Source: Hevea brasiliensis | Lineage: Eukaryota; Streptophyta; Magnoliopsida; Malpighiales; Euphorbiaceae | Direction: 5' to 3' | Length of the DNA: 64,000 nucleotides | Assembly (NCBI RefSeq): GCF_030052815.1 | Contig: NC_079510.1 | Span: 43,193,225-43,257,224 of the forward strand | Shown: one piece after another, positions 11,257-22,675 of the stretch | Position numbering within the stretch: the first letter of the stretch is position 1 | Layout of the letters: each line of letters begins with the position of its first letter | Program-made: the position numbers and the translations under genes | The notes under the pieces: model-generated | What the model saw: only the letters and a program-made list of their open reading frames with translations | Database searches by the model: none | What the model was told of the DNA's origin: nothing

Positions 11257-12896
11257 TGAATACATGAGCATGCATTGAATATATAATAATAATATTGAAA
11301 TTATAAATAAAATCAATATCTACTCACAAATCACCCGAAGATCATTGAGGTGGTTGGACAGAGGAAAAGGGTTGACTTAGATCACCTAAATAATTATATT
11401 CATGAATCTATCAATATTAAAATAAAATAATAATTTAAAAAGTCAAAGACATCCTAAATTTATGTCGAAAATTCAACAGAGTTTTTTCCATACCTAAGAC
11501 CTATCCAACCTGCAAAGCAACTCAAACAAAACTTCCTAATCCAATGGCCTCAGGCCCACAATACAACAATAACATACTACATCTCCTGGGCCTGCCAAAC
11601 CAGTCAAAACTCATATAATTACACAATTCAGCTGTTAAGTTTAAAATTAATATTTTACAAAACTATCCAAACTAACCTCAAAATTTCTATAATCATGCCT
11701 CGCAATCCTTAGCAATGCTATTATACTATTGCAAAAGAATTATAATTTTTTGGCTACCCACAAATATTTTATAAATTTTTATTCTAAACCTAGCATTAGG
11801 CAAAAAGGTCATTTTGGAGTTCGAGTTTACCTACGTCAATTCTAATATCTGGAATGCTTCTGGAGTATCTGAAAATTGTGAAAAACACTATAATATTAGC
11901 CCACTTCTGATATGGGTTTAGCAGCCCAACTGTCCAACTCGAAAATGCAGTCCCGATCGCCATTAGAATTTCCTCAAAATGAGAACACTTACGCAAAGTC
12001 TACAATGCCAGGAGTTAGAATATAATTTTTATTTAATTAAATAGACTCATTTAAGACCTAAAAAAATCACTGGTAAGCTTATGGGACCCACCAGATTTTT
12101 GACATCGAAAAATTCCAAATTAGTGTCGTTGTGAAACTCTCGACGAGTGGAGCGTGCTGGTAATCTCTGAATCTCAGTGAGATTTATGATTTGGGAGAAA
12201 TCTAGCCTAAAAGTCAAAATGGGAAAAAACTTTCCGACCTTGATTCACACAAACCGCCCAAAGAAAATTGGTAAAATTGGTGTATATGGAAGGCTCTCGA
12301 GAAGTAGAACTCAAAGGAAATGGCCAAAACCGGCCAAGGAAGATGAAATAGCACGTGAGGAAGGGAGGGACTTTGGGCTAGTTTTTCGGCCGGCTGGAGG
12401 GGCGGCGACAGCAGGGGAGGTCAACCAGAGGGGCGCTGGCAAGTGGAGGAGCAGGGGGTAAGTCGATCGGCGATGGGGGAAGGAGGAGAGAGAGAATAAG
12501 AGGAGAGAAGGTGGAGGGGCCAATAGAGGCGGGGGAAGAGACAAGAAAAAGGAAAGAGTCGATCCGATTCGATCATTCTAATTCGATTAGATTCGATTCA
12601 GCTAATTTGATTCAAGATATTCGAAATTTGATTTTTGCTCTGCCCTAAAATCCAAAATGAGGCATGAAAATTCAAAAATAATTACAAAAAACTCAAAAAA
12701 TTTTATGGAGTCTAAATATATTTTTAAACTTATCATGTGGTCTTTAAATTAATTTTTAAAAATTATTAAAATTAATTACCTCAAAAAAACTGATTTTGAA
12801 AACACAAAAAATTCAAATTAAATACCATAATATTTAATACATTAAAATATCATAATTTACACATAAAATAATTATTTAAAAATTTGGGATGTTATA
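9306..12896. mobile_element. Large solo LTR (gypsy-type), 3.59 kb
   Basis: Begins TGTCACGATCC and ends GGGATGTTATA, a slightly decayed version of the TGT(C/A)AC...GTTACA termini common in plant gypsy LTRs. ATTTT flanks it on both sides (9301-9305 and 12897-12901), a perfect 5-bp target duplication, though low in complexity. No gag/pol ORF, primer site or polypurine tract lies inside, so it is read as a solo LTR left by LTR-LTR recombination. The length suits long-LTR Tekay/Del-like families. A G+C-rich block (about 12300-12550) is probably the promoter/leader zone; its short ORFs are low-complexity. (TA)n tracts occur at about 10885-10907 and 11219-11254. Orientation is undecided. Confidence 0.65.
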
Positions 12897-13198
12897 ATTT
12901 TAAAATAGAAAATACAATATTAAATTTCTAATATGAAAACAACAATAAAATAATAATAATACCAAAATTATATTCCTTAATAAGAATATTATATTATCTT
13001 TTAAATATTTCTTAATTATATAGTCTATAAATATAAAATTAAGAGTTAAAAAGTATATTATATGACTAGCATATAATTTAGTCATATAATTAAGGATTAT
13101 AAGATGAACTAATGCATTTAAAACTAAAATTATTTTAAAAGTTAGAAAAATAATAGTTAAAATTAAATTATATGCACTTATAATTAAAGATAAATTAA

Positions 13199-13262
<64 letters not shown>

Positions 13263-13535
13263 TATTTACATATAAATATACATAATTTTATTGAAATTAT
13301 AAAAATGTATTTAGAAGACATATGTATAAAATTGGATTTTTGTTTCGATTTTAGTTTAACATGGTTTCAGTTTAATTTAGTTTTTACGGTGATGATTCTT
13401 TTTTAATTTTGGTATAGTTTTTCGGTTCATTTTAGAATTCCAAAAATCGTGCATAACAGTATTTAGCCTTCAATGAATTTAAAAAAAAAAAAAGTCTATA
13501 AATTCAAAGATGAGCCACTTTACAATTATTAAAGA
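12897..13535. other. AT-rich non-coding sequence
   Basis: Follows the solo LTR and contains a (TA)n tract at 13204-13260. No gene was seen. It probably belongs to the same copy-A-specific insertion as 8371-9305. Confidence 0.5.
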
Positions 13536-13777
13536 CACAGGAAATAAATTTAAAATTTTTTCCCTATATTCTTGAATGAAGATCATCTATTTGCAAAATA
13601 AAATGAGAGACAGTTTGATATCCAATGAATATGAAGCAAAATCATGGAAAGAAATCTAAATATCTTGCATATATAGATCTTAATCATTATCAAGCACAAA
13701 AGAAATTGCAACTTGGTTGTCAACATAAGATTCTAGCTTGCATATTGGAAAAAAAAAAATTAAAAAAGAAAGAATTT
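13536..13777. repeat. Distal end of the duplicated block (copy A)
   Basis: Closely matches 22420-22650, sharing for example CTTGAATGAAGATCATCTAT and GGAAAGAAATCTAAATATCT. In copy B this sequence lies just beyond the DRP1C stop codon (22676-22678) and is therefore probably DRP1C 3' UTR. Here it is a displaced duplicate without the gene, which places the duplication breakpoint at the DRP1C 3' end. Confidence 0.8.
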
Positions 13778-14196
13778 TGTAACACCCTAGGCAAATTCCA
13801 CATCAAAAAAAACACAAAAAAATGGTTTTTTTATTTTGGTGGTTCAGAACCCCAGACGCGCGTTTTAAAAAATGCGGGAGGGCCCCCAGCGCACACAATA
13901 TAATACTAGGGCCAGGCATTTTATTTTATTGAGCGCTGCGCCTCACGCTGAAACGGCAAACGCAATGAGAGGCAGGGCAAGGAGAGGTGAGGGGTGGAGG
14001 GGCTCATAAGAGGACTTTGGGCACAATACATCAAAAACAAAAGATGAACAAGTTAGGGTTTATTGTTTTTGTTTTGTTATTGATTTAAACCAAAAAAACC
14101 GTTGTATATTTTTAGGTATAGGCGTGGCCCGCCTCGTAACCTTGCGGCGGTGGGGCAAACAAACTTCAAAAACAAACAAAGGGGTGGGTGGTAACA
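13778..14196. mobile_element. Possible short LTR-like insertion
   Basis: Starts TGTAACACCCTAGG exactly where homology to copy B's flank stops. A plausible end is GGGTGGTAACA at 14196. The block is more G+C-rich than its surroundings (13840-14000) and has no ORF of note. The flanking bases do not form a duplication, so the call is tentative. Confidence 0.3.
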
Positions 14197-15180
14197 CAAA
14201 TCTGCAAATCTCTAAACAAAAAAAAAACAGAAAACATATGAATCTTGTGCGAAAGTATCCATATATAATAGAGCCCAAATGTTCTTTTCTTTTTTTTTTT
14301 TTTTAATTAAGCACACTGAAAATCTCAGTAATTAATGAAAAGGTAATTAATTTATATAATACACTATTTTTGTTTTATATCATAAGAGTATTTATGTTCA
14401 AACTTAAGCTTAATAATGACTAAAATAGTATAAAGTAATTAAAGTTAACATTAATAAATTAATATTGTCTTTTCTGTTATCACATAATTAACATTAATAT
14501 TGCTTTTTATATTAACATATAACTAATTTTAATTTAATAGTACTAGATTATTTTCAAGTTTGCTACTAGTGAGAAAAAAATATATAACTAATTTTAGATT
14601 AATATAAATCTCAAATTAATTCATTCAATAATAAGTTTTTTGTAAATTTAATTTTTTTTTTATGCTTCCTACATTTAATAATTTTTTTAATTTCAATATG
14701 AATGCTCTATCTTTTATCTTTGACCTGTGACTGATGAGGAATAATTTAATGTGCAAAAGCTTATTCATTATATTAATTTTAAAAAAAAAGTTATAATGCT
14801 GGCCAGCTTACTATGTTTGAAAATCTAAGCTTTTAAGGGTCAGAAAACAACTCCATAATCCAAGACTTGAAAGAACTTAGAAAAACAAAGAGACTCAAGT
14901 ACTAACATCACTTCTCATCAACAGAATAAACCCTTCTTTACTCTATTGACTTAGAAAAATAAGTTGTTGAATTTTAATTAATTTATATTTTATAAATTTT
15001 TTATTAAAATATTAATGTTCTAAACAATAATTTTATTAATTTAATTTTCAGGTTAAAATTCAAGAATTACGCACTAATTAAAATTCTCTTTTTTTTTTCC
15101 CTTGATTGATTTGACTTTAAATGATTCTATGTCTAGCTCGATTTTCAATACAATACTATATTCTATTACGTATGGATGCA
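14197..15180. other. AT-rich intergenic sequence
   Basis: No credible ORF, RNA gene or recognisable element. It has several poly-A/T runs and separates the copy A flank from the 3' end of RLP copy B. Confidence 0.5.
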
Positions 15181-15425
15181 TTCCATGTCTTGAAATAAGT
15201 ACAAAGAGGCTATCAAATTCCAGAGGAAATGTATTGAGGTACACACCAACATAAAAACAAATAGGGATAGCAAGAGACTATCCTGCTAGACATAAATTTA
15301 TCCTTCAAACAAACCATCTTGGAATTCATAGCACAGCCTTCCATTCTTCTTTCTATTTTTCTACTCTTAACAGGGGCTTTATTAAATTTTGGAGCATCTA
15401 CGCTACGCTCAAGCAACCTCAAACC
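15181..15425 (-). other. Candidate spliced 3'-UTR exon of RLP copy B
   Basis: The RLP stop codon (15723-15725) is followed on the minus strand by CAAG/GTCAGT, a good splice donor at about 15718. A matching acceptor, TTAATGTAG, occurs near 15426, followed by a less AT-rich block with a 69-codon ORF (15213-15422) that resembles no family I know. The simplest reading is a 3'-UTR intron plus exon. It could instead be an unrelated gene fragment. Confidence 0.35.
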
Positions 15426-15722
15426 TACATTAAAACTTGAAATAAAAAAATATAAATAAATTATTAATGAACTAATAGGAAAACTTATTTAGACTTTATT
15501 TACTATATATTAAAGATACAAATATATATATATATATATATATCTTATTTATTTTAGATGTGAATCTCACTATACATATTATATCTTGAACGCACAAAAA
15601 ATCTGATTTAAACGAAATTTTCCCTTAACTTACATAGTTGTATTTATATATATTAACCTACATCAATGTTTAAGTTTGTCTATTGACACTAATGAGTATT
15701 AGAGACAGAGAAACTGACCTTG

Positions 15723-17033
15723 TTATGCATTTTGTTCAAATTTGATTCTTTGAAACATACTCCGTAGTTGATTTGCCTTAATTGCAATAGCTACCCAAAG
15801 CTTGTTGTAGATTCTGTCAACTAACTGAAAAAATGCATACCTCCATGACTTCTTGAAATACAAAATGCTACAAACTCCAACATATCCTGTCAAGAAACCC
15901 ATTCCCAAACCACTGTAGAACCATGGCATTTCAATATTGTCTTTCCTCGTATTTCCAGCTTGTTCATGACCTGTAGGCAATTTACCTCCATCCCCTGGAC
16001 AACCTTCCAGCGGAGGACCACAAAGTCCACTATTGCCGATGTAGATGGATCTATCATCCAAAGTCTGGAGTTGATTTCCCGAAGGAATTCGGCCATATAA
16101 GTTATTGAACGACAAGTTTAAATGACTCAAAAAGTTCAGATTGGAAATGCTAAGAGGAATAGAGCCAGAAAGATTATTTTTAGATAAATCAAGTGATTCG
16201 AGCGATTTCAAGTTGTCAATGTTCCAAGGGATATGCCCATCTAACTTGTTCCTTGATAAATTCAAGTTTTGTACACTTGAAAGATTAAATAGCTCTTTTG
16301 GAATGCTTCCAACAAAACTATTTCCTGAAAGATCAATCGAACAGAGAAATTGAAGTGTACGAGTATATTCAAGCTCTGTTCCTTTGATATCAACCAAAAG
16401 CTTGTCATCATAAATGCCTCCATTTTCAGATTCAGTATAAGTAGTAGCACCATGGCCCCAATATCCAATTGCCTTTTCATAAACAACCATTGCTGTGAAA
16501 TTTCCAAAACAAGTAGGAATGGTTCCACCCATCATATTGTTTGCCAAGTTCAATATGCGAAGAGAAGAAAGGCAGCAAAGCTGCAGAGGGATCTCACCTT
16601 CCAACTTATTGGAGTGAACGCTTAGTACTGTCAATGAAGATAAGCTCTCACCTATCCCCGGTGGAAAAAGACCAGCAAAAGCATTCATACTAAGATCAAG
16701 AAACTTCAAGTCTTTGAGGTTCTTGAATGACATGGGGATCTTACCTTGCAACCTATTGTTTTTTAAATGTAGAGACTGGAGCTGCTTTATGGAACCCAAA
16801 GAAATTGGAACATGGCCACTCAGCATATTATTTGATAGATCGATCAGTTTTAAAGCTTGCAAATTTCTCCAACAATTAGGAAGTCCTCCTGACAGCTGAT
16901 TTTTTGAGAGATCAAGAAGACTTAAACTCTCCATCCTGCATAAAGAAACTGGAATGGTGCCATTCAAATGGTTGTTGCAGATTAATAAAAATTCCAAAAG
17001 TGGCATTCTGATACATACATTTTGCATAATCAT
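15723..17033 (-). pseudogene. LRR receptor-like protein, 3' half (copy B)
   Basis: The 436-codon ORF holds the C-terminal half of an RLP: about nine LRRs of the xxLxLSxNxLxGxIP plant type, an island near residues 185-225, a cap ending GLCGPPLEGCPG, an acidic juxtamembrane stretch, one membrane helix (about residues 370-393, WFYSGLGMGFLTGYVGVCSI) and a basic cytoplasmic tail of about 43 residues without kinase. This is the EIX/Cf-type RLP architecture used in pattern or effector recognition, usually with a SOBIR1-like adaptor kinase (family knowledge). The first nine codons come from the LTR inserted at 17009; genuine gene sequence resumes at MPLLEF. Alone it lacks a signal peptide, so it is probably not a working receptor. 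Confidence 0.9.
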
Positions 17034-17695
17034 TTAGGTTTAATTTCATAACCATTTTATTTGATTATTAGTCACTTTTAGCTAATTTCATTAGTTAATT
17101 AGTTAGTTTTTCAGAATTGTCAATTATAGATTAATTTATAATTTTACTTTTTTTTTGTAAAAAAAATGGTTTTTTGAAGGAAAAAAAAAAAATTTTGCCA
17201 TTGAGAGTAAACTTACAGCCAAAAGAAAAAAAAAAAAAGTTTTAAAAATAATATATATATTGGCCAAATAACTTGCATAACTTGCCTAAGCAAGAGATGC
17301 ATAAGAAGAAGAAACAGAAACACAAACACCACCTTGTGCATAAGGAGAGTAGCCTAGCCTATGCATTCCGCCTCCCTTATGCAATCTCAATTTGTAACAA
17401 GATAACCTAATAGTGCAGTCATGCGCATGAGTGAACTGAACAATAAAAAACTGCATAAATATGGGATATATAACTTATGTAGTGTATGCCACACCACAAA
17501 CTTTTCATTAATGAGTCAAGATTCAGATTCTCTTTCAAAAAAAATCAAAAAACACCACCATTTTAAAAATATATAAAAAAAAACAAAATATAAAAACCAT
17601 TTCCATTTAGAAAAAAAAAGAAAGGAAGAAAAAGGAAGAGGAGAGGGAGAAGCAGAGAGGAGTTCATTTTTTTCTTTCATTTATTTTTAAATTTT

Positions 17696-17744
<49 letters not shown>

Positions 17745-18588
17745 TTTTTTTTTGTATTTTTAGATTAAAGCTTTATTTTCCATTTAAACTCATAATATCT
17801 TATAAGCATTATGGATAGTGAGTAGTTTTATTTTGATTCTGAGTAAGGGTTGTAATATTTGAGATATTTTTTTTTTTTTTTTTGGTATCCATATTTTGTG
17901 GTCTTAATGAGTTTTATTCATTTCTTGTGTGCTTAATGACATGCTAGTGTAGGGATCCATTAAGTGATGTTCTTAATCCATGGTTGAGGCAAGGAAGGGA
18001 AGAAGGCCTATATATAGATAATCAATTATTATATTATTAATTAGAGAGAAGAAGAAGGGGGGGGAAGGAATTATTAATTATTTAAAATAATAAAACTAAT
18101 TTATAAAAAAAAAAAAAAAGTAAGTCCAAGTAGGATTAGATTGATTAAGGCACTCTTTGTCCCACTCGAAAAGGTATTCAAGGATTAAGAATTATTCTCC
18201 TAAAAAAAAAAGTTTTCCACAGAGATAATATATTTAAAAAAAAAAAAAATAAATAATATAAAAAATTTTCAAACTCCGATCTTTTTTTATCATTGCTTTT
18301 TTTCAATTAATAATTTTTGCTGCTTTTTTTTTTATTGCCATATTTTTTGTCTTATTTTTTTTTTTTTTTATTTTTTTTTTTAATAATATATTTTTTTTTG
18401 GATTTTTTATTAATTTATATATATATTTCCAATACTCAATACTCACATTTATTTTTTTATTTTTTTTTTTTTTTTTAGTTTATTTTAGTTTTTTTTATAA
18501 AAAAATTCAATCATTAACACAACTACTCAGCGATTTCTTTCTTTTATTATTGTTTTTGCCATTGCATTTGCACCCACATTGGCATTCA
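17009..18588 (+). mobile_element. Solo LTR splitting RLP copy B
   Basis: A 1580-base TG...CA segment (start TGATACATACATTTTGC, end TTGGCATTCA) flanked by perfect 5-bp duplications CATTC at 17004-17008 and 18589-18593. Removing it with one duplication rejoins the RLP frame exactly, so it is a true insertion and not an intron. Its start resembles that of the gypsy LTR at 3339 (TGATGCATGCATTTTAG...CATTTAGG), pointing to a related Athila/Tat-type family on the plus strand. There is no gag/pol or primer site. It contains a 46-T run at 17698-17743 and other T-rich tracts, which may be assembly-sensitive. Confidence 0.85.
17698..17743 (+). repeat. Poly-T tract
   Basis: 46 consecutive T residues inside the solo LTR. 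Its exact length is likely unreliable. Confidence 0.9.
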
Positions 18589-20139
18589 CATTCTCCTGCC
18601 AATCATCTCAGGAATCTGGCCCTGAAGCAAGTTGTTGGAGATATCCAATACAACTGCATCAGAAGGAAAATCAGTTATAGGACCCTCGAACTTGTTTGAA
18701 TTTAACAATATGGTACTATATCCATTACCCTCATTGAGTTTTCTCAACTTTGGTAGGGCTCCAAAAATTTGATTATGCGATAGATCCAATACCCTAAAAT
18801 AGGAGGAAATGTTTCCAAACCAATCAGGGACGCTATCTGAGATACTTACATCAGACATCATTAACGTTTTAATATACTGTTGTGTTTTGAGCCATTGTGG
18901 AAACTGGGGTCCTAATTTGCAGGATGATAACCAAATCGCCACAAGTTGGAAAGGAGGTACCCAGTTGGGGCCAATATCAAAAACTATTGAATTCCTACTC
19001 ATCCTCAAACTCATCAATCTCCTAAGCTTTGAGAAATGAAGTTCGGAAACTATCCCATCCAGTGAATTATTACGGACATCTAAAGTTGTCAGGTTGTAAA
19101 GCTGTCCAACTGATACTGGAATTGGACCACGAAAAGTGTTGTAAGAAAGATCAAGAAGCGCTAGGTTGGAAAGCTGGCCAATTGACACAGGAATTGGACC
19201 CCAAAAAGCATTTTTACAAAGATTAAGAACCTCTAGGGATTTAAACTGTCCCAAGTCATTTGGAAGAATACCAGAAAATGAATTATTGAAAAGATCCAGA
19301 TACTCTAGACTATTTTGAATGCAACTTCGTGAGTTGCCAAAAAGTCCAAAAAACTCACCACTGAAATTGTTGGATTCCATGGCTAGCTCACGCAAATTGC
19401 AAAGCTTTCCAAACGTTTTGGGCAGTCTACCCTCCAGAGAATTCGCAGACAAATAAAGGAAAGCAAGCGAATTAAGATTACCAATCTCATTTGGGAGAGA
19501 GCCTCGAAAATAATTCCCTCTAAGATCAAGATACTGAATGTTGCTAATATTAGAAAACCAGCTGGGGAATGTGGAATAGAAGTTGTTATAACGGAGATTG
19601 AGAACCTCAAGGGATGTGAGATTGAGGTGTGAAACATGACCACTGTTATAAAGTCCACAATAAGACAAATATAGTTCTACCAGAGAAGGAAGCATGTTTG
19701 CTGATTGTAACCAATTTTCATACTTGTCGACGAAAGACACATCCTTCATGTTCAAGTATTTCAAGGAAGAAAGAGAAGATACAAAATGGAGGTTATCGGT
19801 TGTCAATTCATTGCCACCGAGATGAAGATATTGCAAGTTTGAAACGTTGCCGAGATAAGGTGAAACCTTTCCTCTTAAGAACTGGAAGGAAAGGTCAAGC
19901 TTAATAACATGACCAGTTATGTTGTGGCAACTGACTCCCTCCCATACGCAGCAATCATCTCCCACCCATGATTCTAAAGAGTTTGAATTGCTCAACAAGC
20001 CTGCCTTGAATTTGAGAAGGGCTTCTCTTTCATATTTGATACAGCTTCCATTTGAATTAGCTCCAATGCAACTGAATGAAAGGCTTTGAAATAGAATGAG
20101 GATGACAAGCATCTCAACAAGAGCAGCAGATTTTCCCAT
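18589..20139 (-). pseudogene. LRR receptor-like protein, 5' half (copy B)
   Basis: The 517-codon ORF begins with a hydrophobic signal peptide (about residues 1-27, MLVILILFQSLSFSCIGA core). An LRR N-terminal domain follows, with CIKYEREALLKFKAGL and the paired-cysteine DDCCVWEGVSC motif, then about 15 extracellular LRRs of plant type with many N-glycosylation sequons. It ends ...IGRRM and stops at once because the LTR supplies TGA. The intact gene would be 943 codons, the usual RLP length. The start codon at 20139 is favoured by the signal peptide. Given the insertion, only a secreted truncated ectodomain could be made unless the LTR is spliced out. No other frame break was noticed, so the disruption may be young. 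Confidence 0.9.
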
Positions 20140-20962
20140 GGCTTCTCTGTCAAATAAAGAGATACTTGTATTGTGAATGTGAATGGGATTACAGAAACTT
20201 TTATAATACAGAAATATCTATCTTGACTTCCCATGAGTAGGTTGTCTACGGTTCTTAGGCATTTCAAATAAAAAATCCTATCAAACCGATTAGAATCATA
20301 CAGTACTAAATTTATTTTATTATTTTAATTTTAATTTAATTCCAACTTTTCCTTAAGAATTAACTAAAATTATATTAAATCGAGATAAAATCAAAAATTA
20401 TATATATAAATATAAATTATATTACTTTGTTGGGAAATCACAATGAAATTCATAAATTGCTCATTAAGGATATATAATTAGTAAAACTCAAATATCAAAT
20501 CTATCATAGTGCATATTAAGTATTATCAACTAAATTAATTTTATTTATATTTTTTAAAATATTTCAAAAATTATATTTTATTTTTTAGAAAAAGCACGAT
20601 CTATCTCTACAAAAATATCATGTCTGTTTGACATTAAATTTAAAAGACTCAAATTATTTTTCTAAATAAAAGTATTATTTTAGATGTCATCGTAAAAAAT
20701 TATTTAAAAAATATTATTTTTATATTTTTATAACTAAAATTTATTAAATTTAATTTTAAATTATTTTTTAATATTTTATAATTAATATATTTAAAAAAAA
20801 AATTTAACACAATTTTAATGATAATGCCGATTGGATCGGATTTGGTTTTGTTTCTTAGTCAAGCATACGGGTAGAAATAAATATCTACTTTGGCCCAGAC
20901 GAATTTCAATTTCAAAACTGCAATTTTTTTCTTGCTTTCCTCTTATTAATGCTTTCGATTAA

Positions 20963-21028
<66 letters not shown>

Positions 21029-22650
21029 GAGAAGGGAGTCCGACAATTAATTTATTATTTAATTATTTTTTTAATAAAAAAAAATTAACAGATAAGAAAC
21101 TTAAACATAAATATGCATGTGAATAACATACTTTTAATTATTAAATTAAATTAAATTAGGCAATTTATTATTTAATTATTGGTAAATGTATTTAAATATA
21201 TATATGGCTTTTTTTTTTAATTTCGGTTGAAGTTTTTTAATTCATGAGAAATCCTTTTAATCTTCACAAACACAAAAGTATATTTCTTTAATTAGTTGTT
21301 TAATACAAAAATTAAGCAGGATAAATATGTGAATTTCTAATTATCTCTTTTTTTTTCGTTCAACAAAATTTTTTCTATTTTTACCTGCATGAGCCTTTTT
21401 TTTAATTTTTTTATTATTATTTTCTAACAAAATAGGGGTATTCAACCCTATTTATTCACTGCTTCTGCCTTTGTAATTTGATATTTGTATGAATCAATTA
21501 TAAGGTTTTGTAAAATCTTGTAACTTGGTAATTTTTTTAAATTTGATATAACATATCTTATGAATTTAAATTAATAGCAAGGACTCAAATCTACCTAATA
21601 TTTTTTAGAAATCTTTTTTTTTTTTTTCTCTTCTTCTCTTTTCCTTTATTCCTTTAAATCTTCTCTTTGAGCAACCATGGTGAATTTATTGCCATGGTTG
21701 CCCCTATATCAATTTTATTTATTTATTTTCTTACTTTTTGTTAATTTTTTCAATAAATTCTCAAATTCTTGTCTATTTGAAATATTTAAATTCATCTCTT
21801 TATATATTTATATATTTATTTATATTTATATTCATTAAAATCGAATATAAAATTTTTCTCCTTATTATTAAGGATTTATTTTCCCTCTTTCAATGTTGAC
21901 AAAAGGGTAGTTTTATACTTTGTCTAAAAAAAATGTAAGACTACTTTGTGTATAAATAAAAAAATAAAAATCTTAAACTTCAAAAAAATTATATATTTTT
22001 ATTAAAAAAATATATTTTTTTTTATCTTATAATTTTTACATAAAGTGACACAAATTTTTCTTAAAATTATGAAATTAACAAAAAAATAATGAGACTTTAT
22101 AAAAATATCAGCATATAGTATCTTTTATAAATAATATATTAAAATATTATTTGAAATTAATAATAATGATATTATATTTTTTTATTATTAAAAGTAAATA
22201 ACTTAATTCATTGTTATTAATTTAATATAATGTCTTATTGTATCAATTTATAATATATATATATATATATATAAGCGTACATTATTTTTTTCCATTGATT
22301 TAATATTTTTTCTATAAAGTGTTTAGAAAAATTAAATCACTTTACATAAAATATATGAGATAAAAACATAATAATATCATTTTATTGCGTTAAATTTAAA
22401 AGAATAATTTAGAAATAAATTTAAAAGAAAATTTCCCATATTCTTGAATGAAGATCATCTATTTGCAAAATAAAAATAAAAGACACTTTGATATCCAATG
22501 AATATTGAGAAAAATCATGGAAAGAAATCTAAATATCTTGCATGTATAGATCTTAATCATTATCGAGCACTAAAAGAATTTGCAATTTGGTTGTCAAGAT
22601 ATGAATGTAGCTTGTAAATTGGAAAAAAAAATTAAAAAAAAAAAAAGAAT
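20140..22650. repeat. 5' flank of RLP copy B (duplicated block)
   Basis: The presumed promoter and upstream region of the minus-strand RLP gene, running to the DRP1C 3' end. It aligns in blocks with 4672-8350 and 13536-13777. It has (TA)n tracts at 20967-21024 and 22250-22272. No independent gene was recognised. The last 230 bases are probably DRP1C 3' UTR. Confidence 0.7.
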
Positions 22651-22675
22651 TTACGTGATGAATCTTGTGTCTCTA

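Noticed and set aside
12177..12544. Overlapping 94- and 77-codon ORFs in G+C-rich sequence
   Set aside because: Low-complexity Pro/Ser/Leu-rich translations on both strands inside a solo LTR; compositional artefacts.
17034..18585. Reading the gap between the RLP halves as an intron
   Set aside because: The ends are TG...CA with a CATTC duplication, and phase is restored only by removing the element plus one duplication. RLP genes of this type normally have uninterrupted coding sequence.
4024..21024. (TA)n tracts as origins or matrix-attachment sites
   Set aside because: They are ordinary microsatellites; nothing else in the sequence supports a replication or attachment role.
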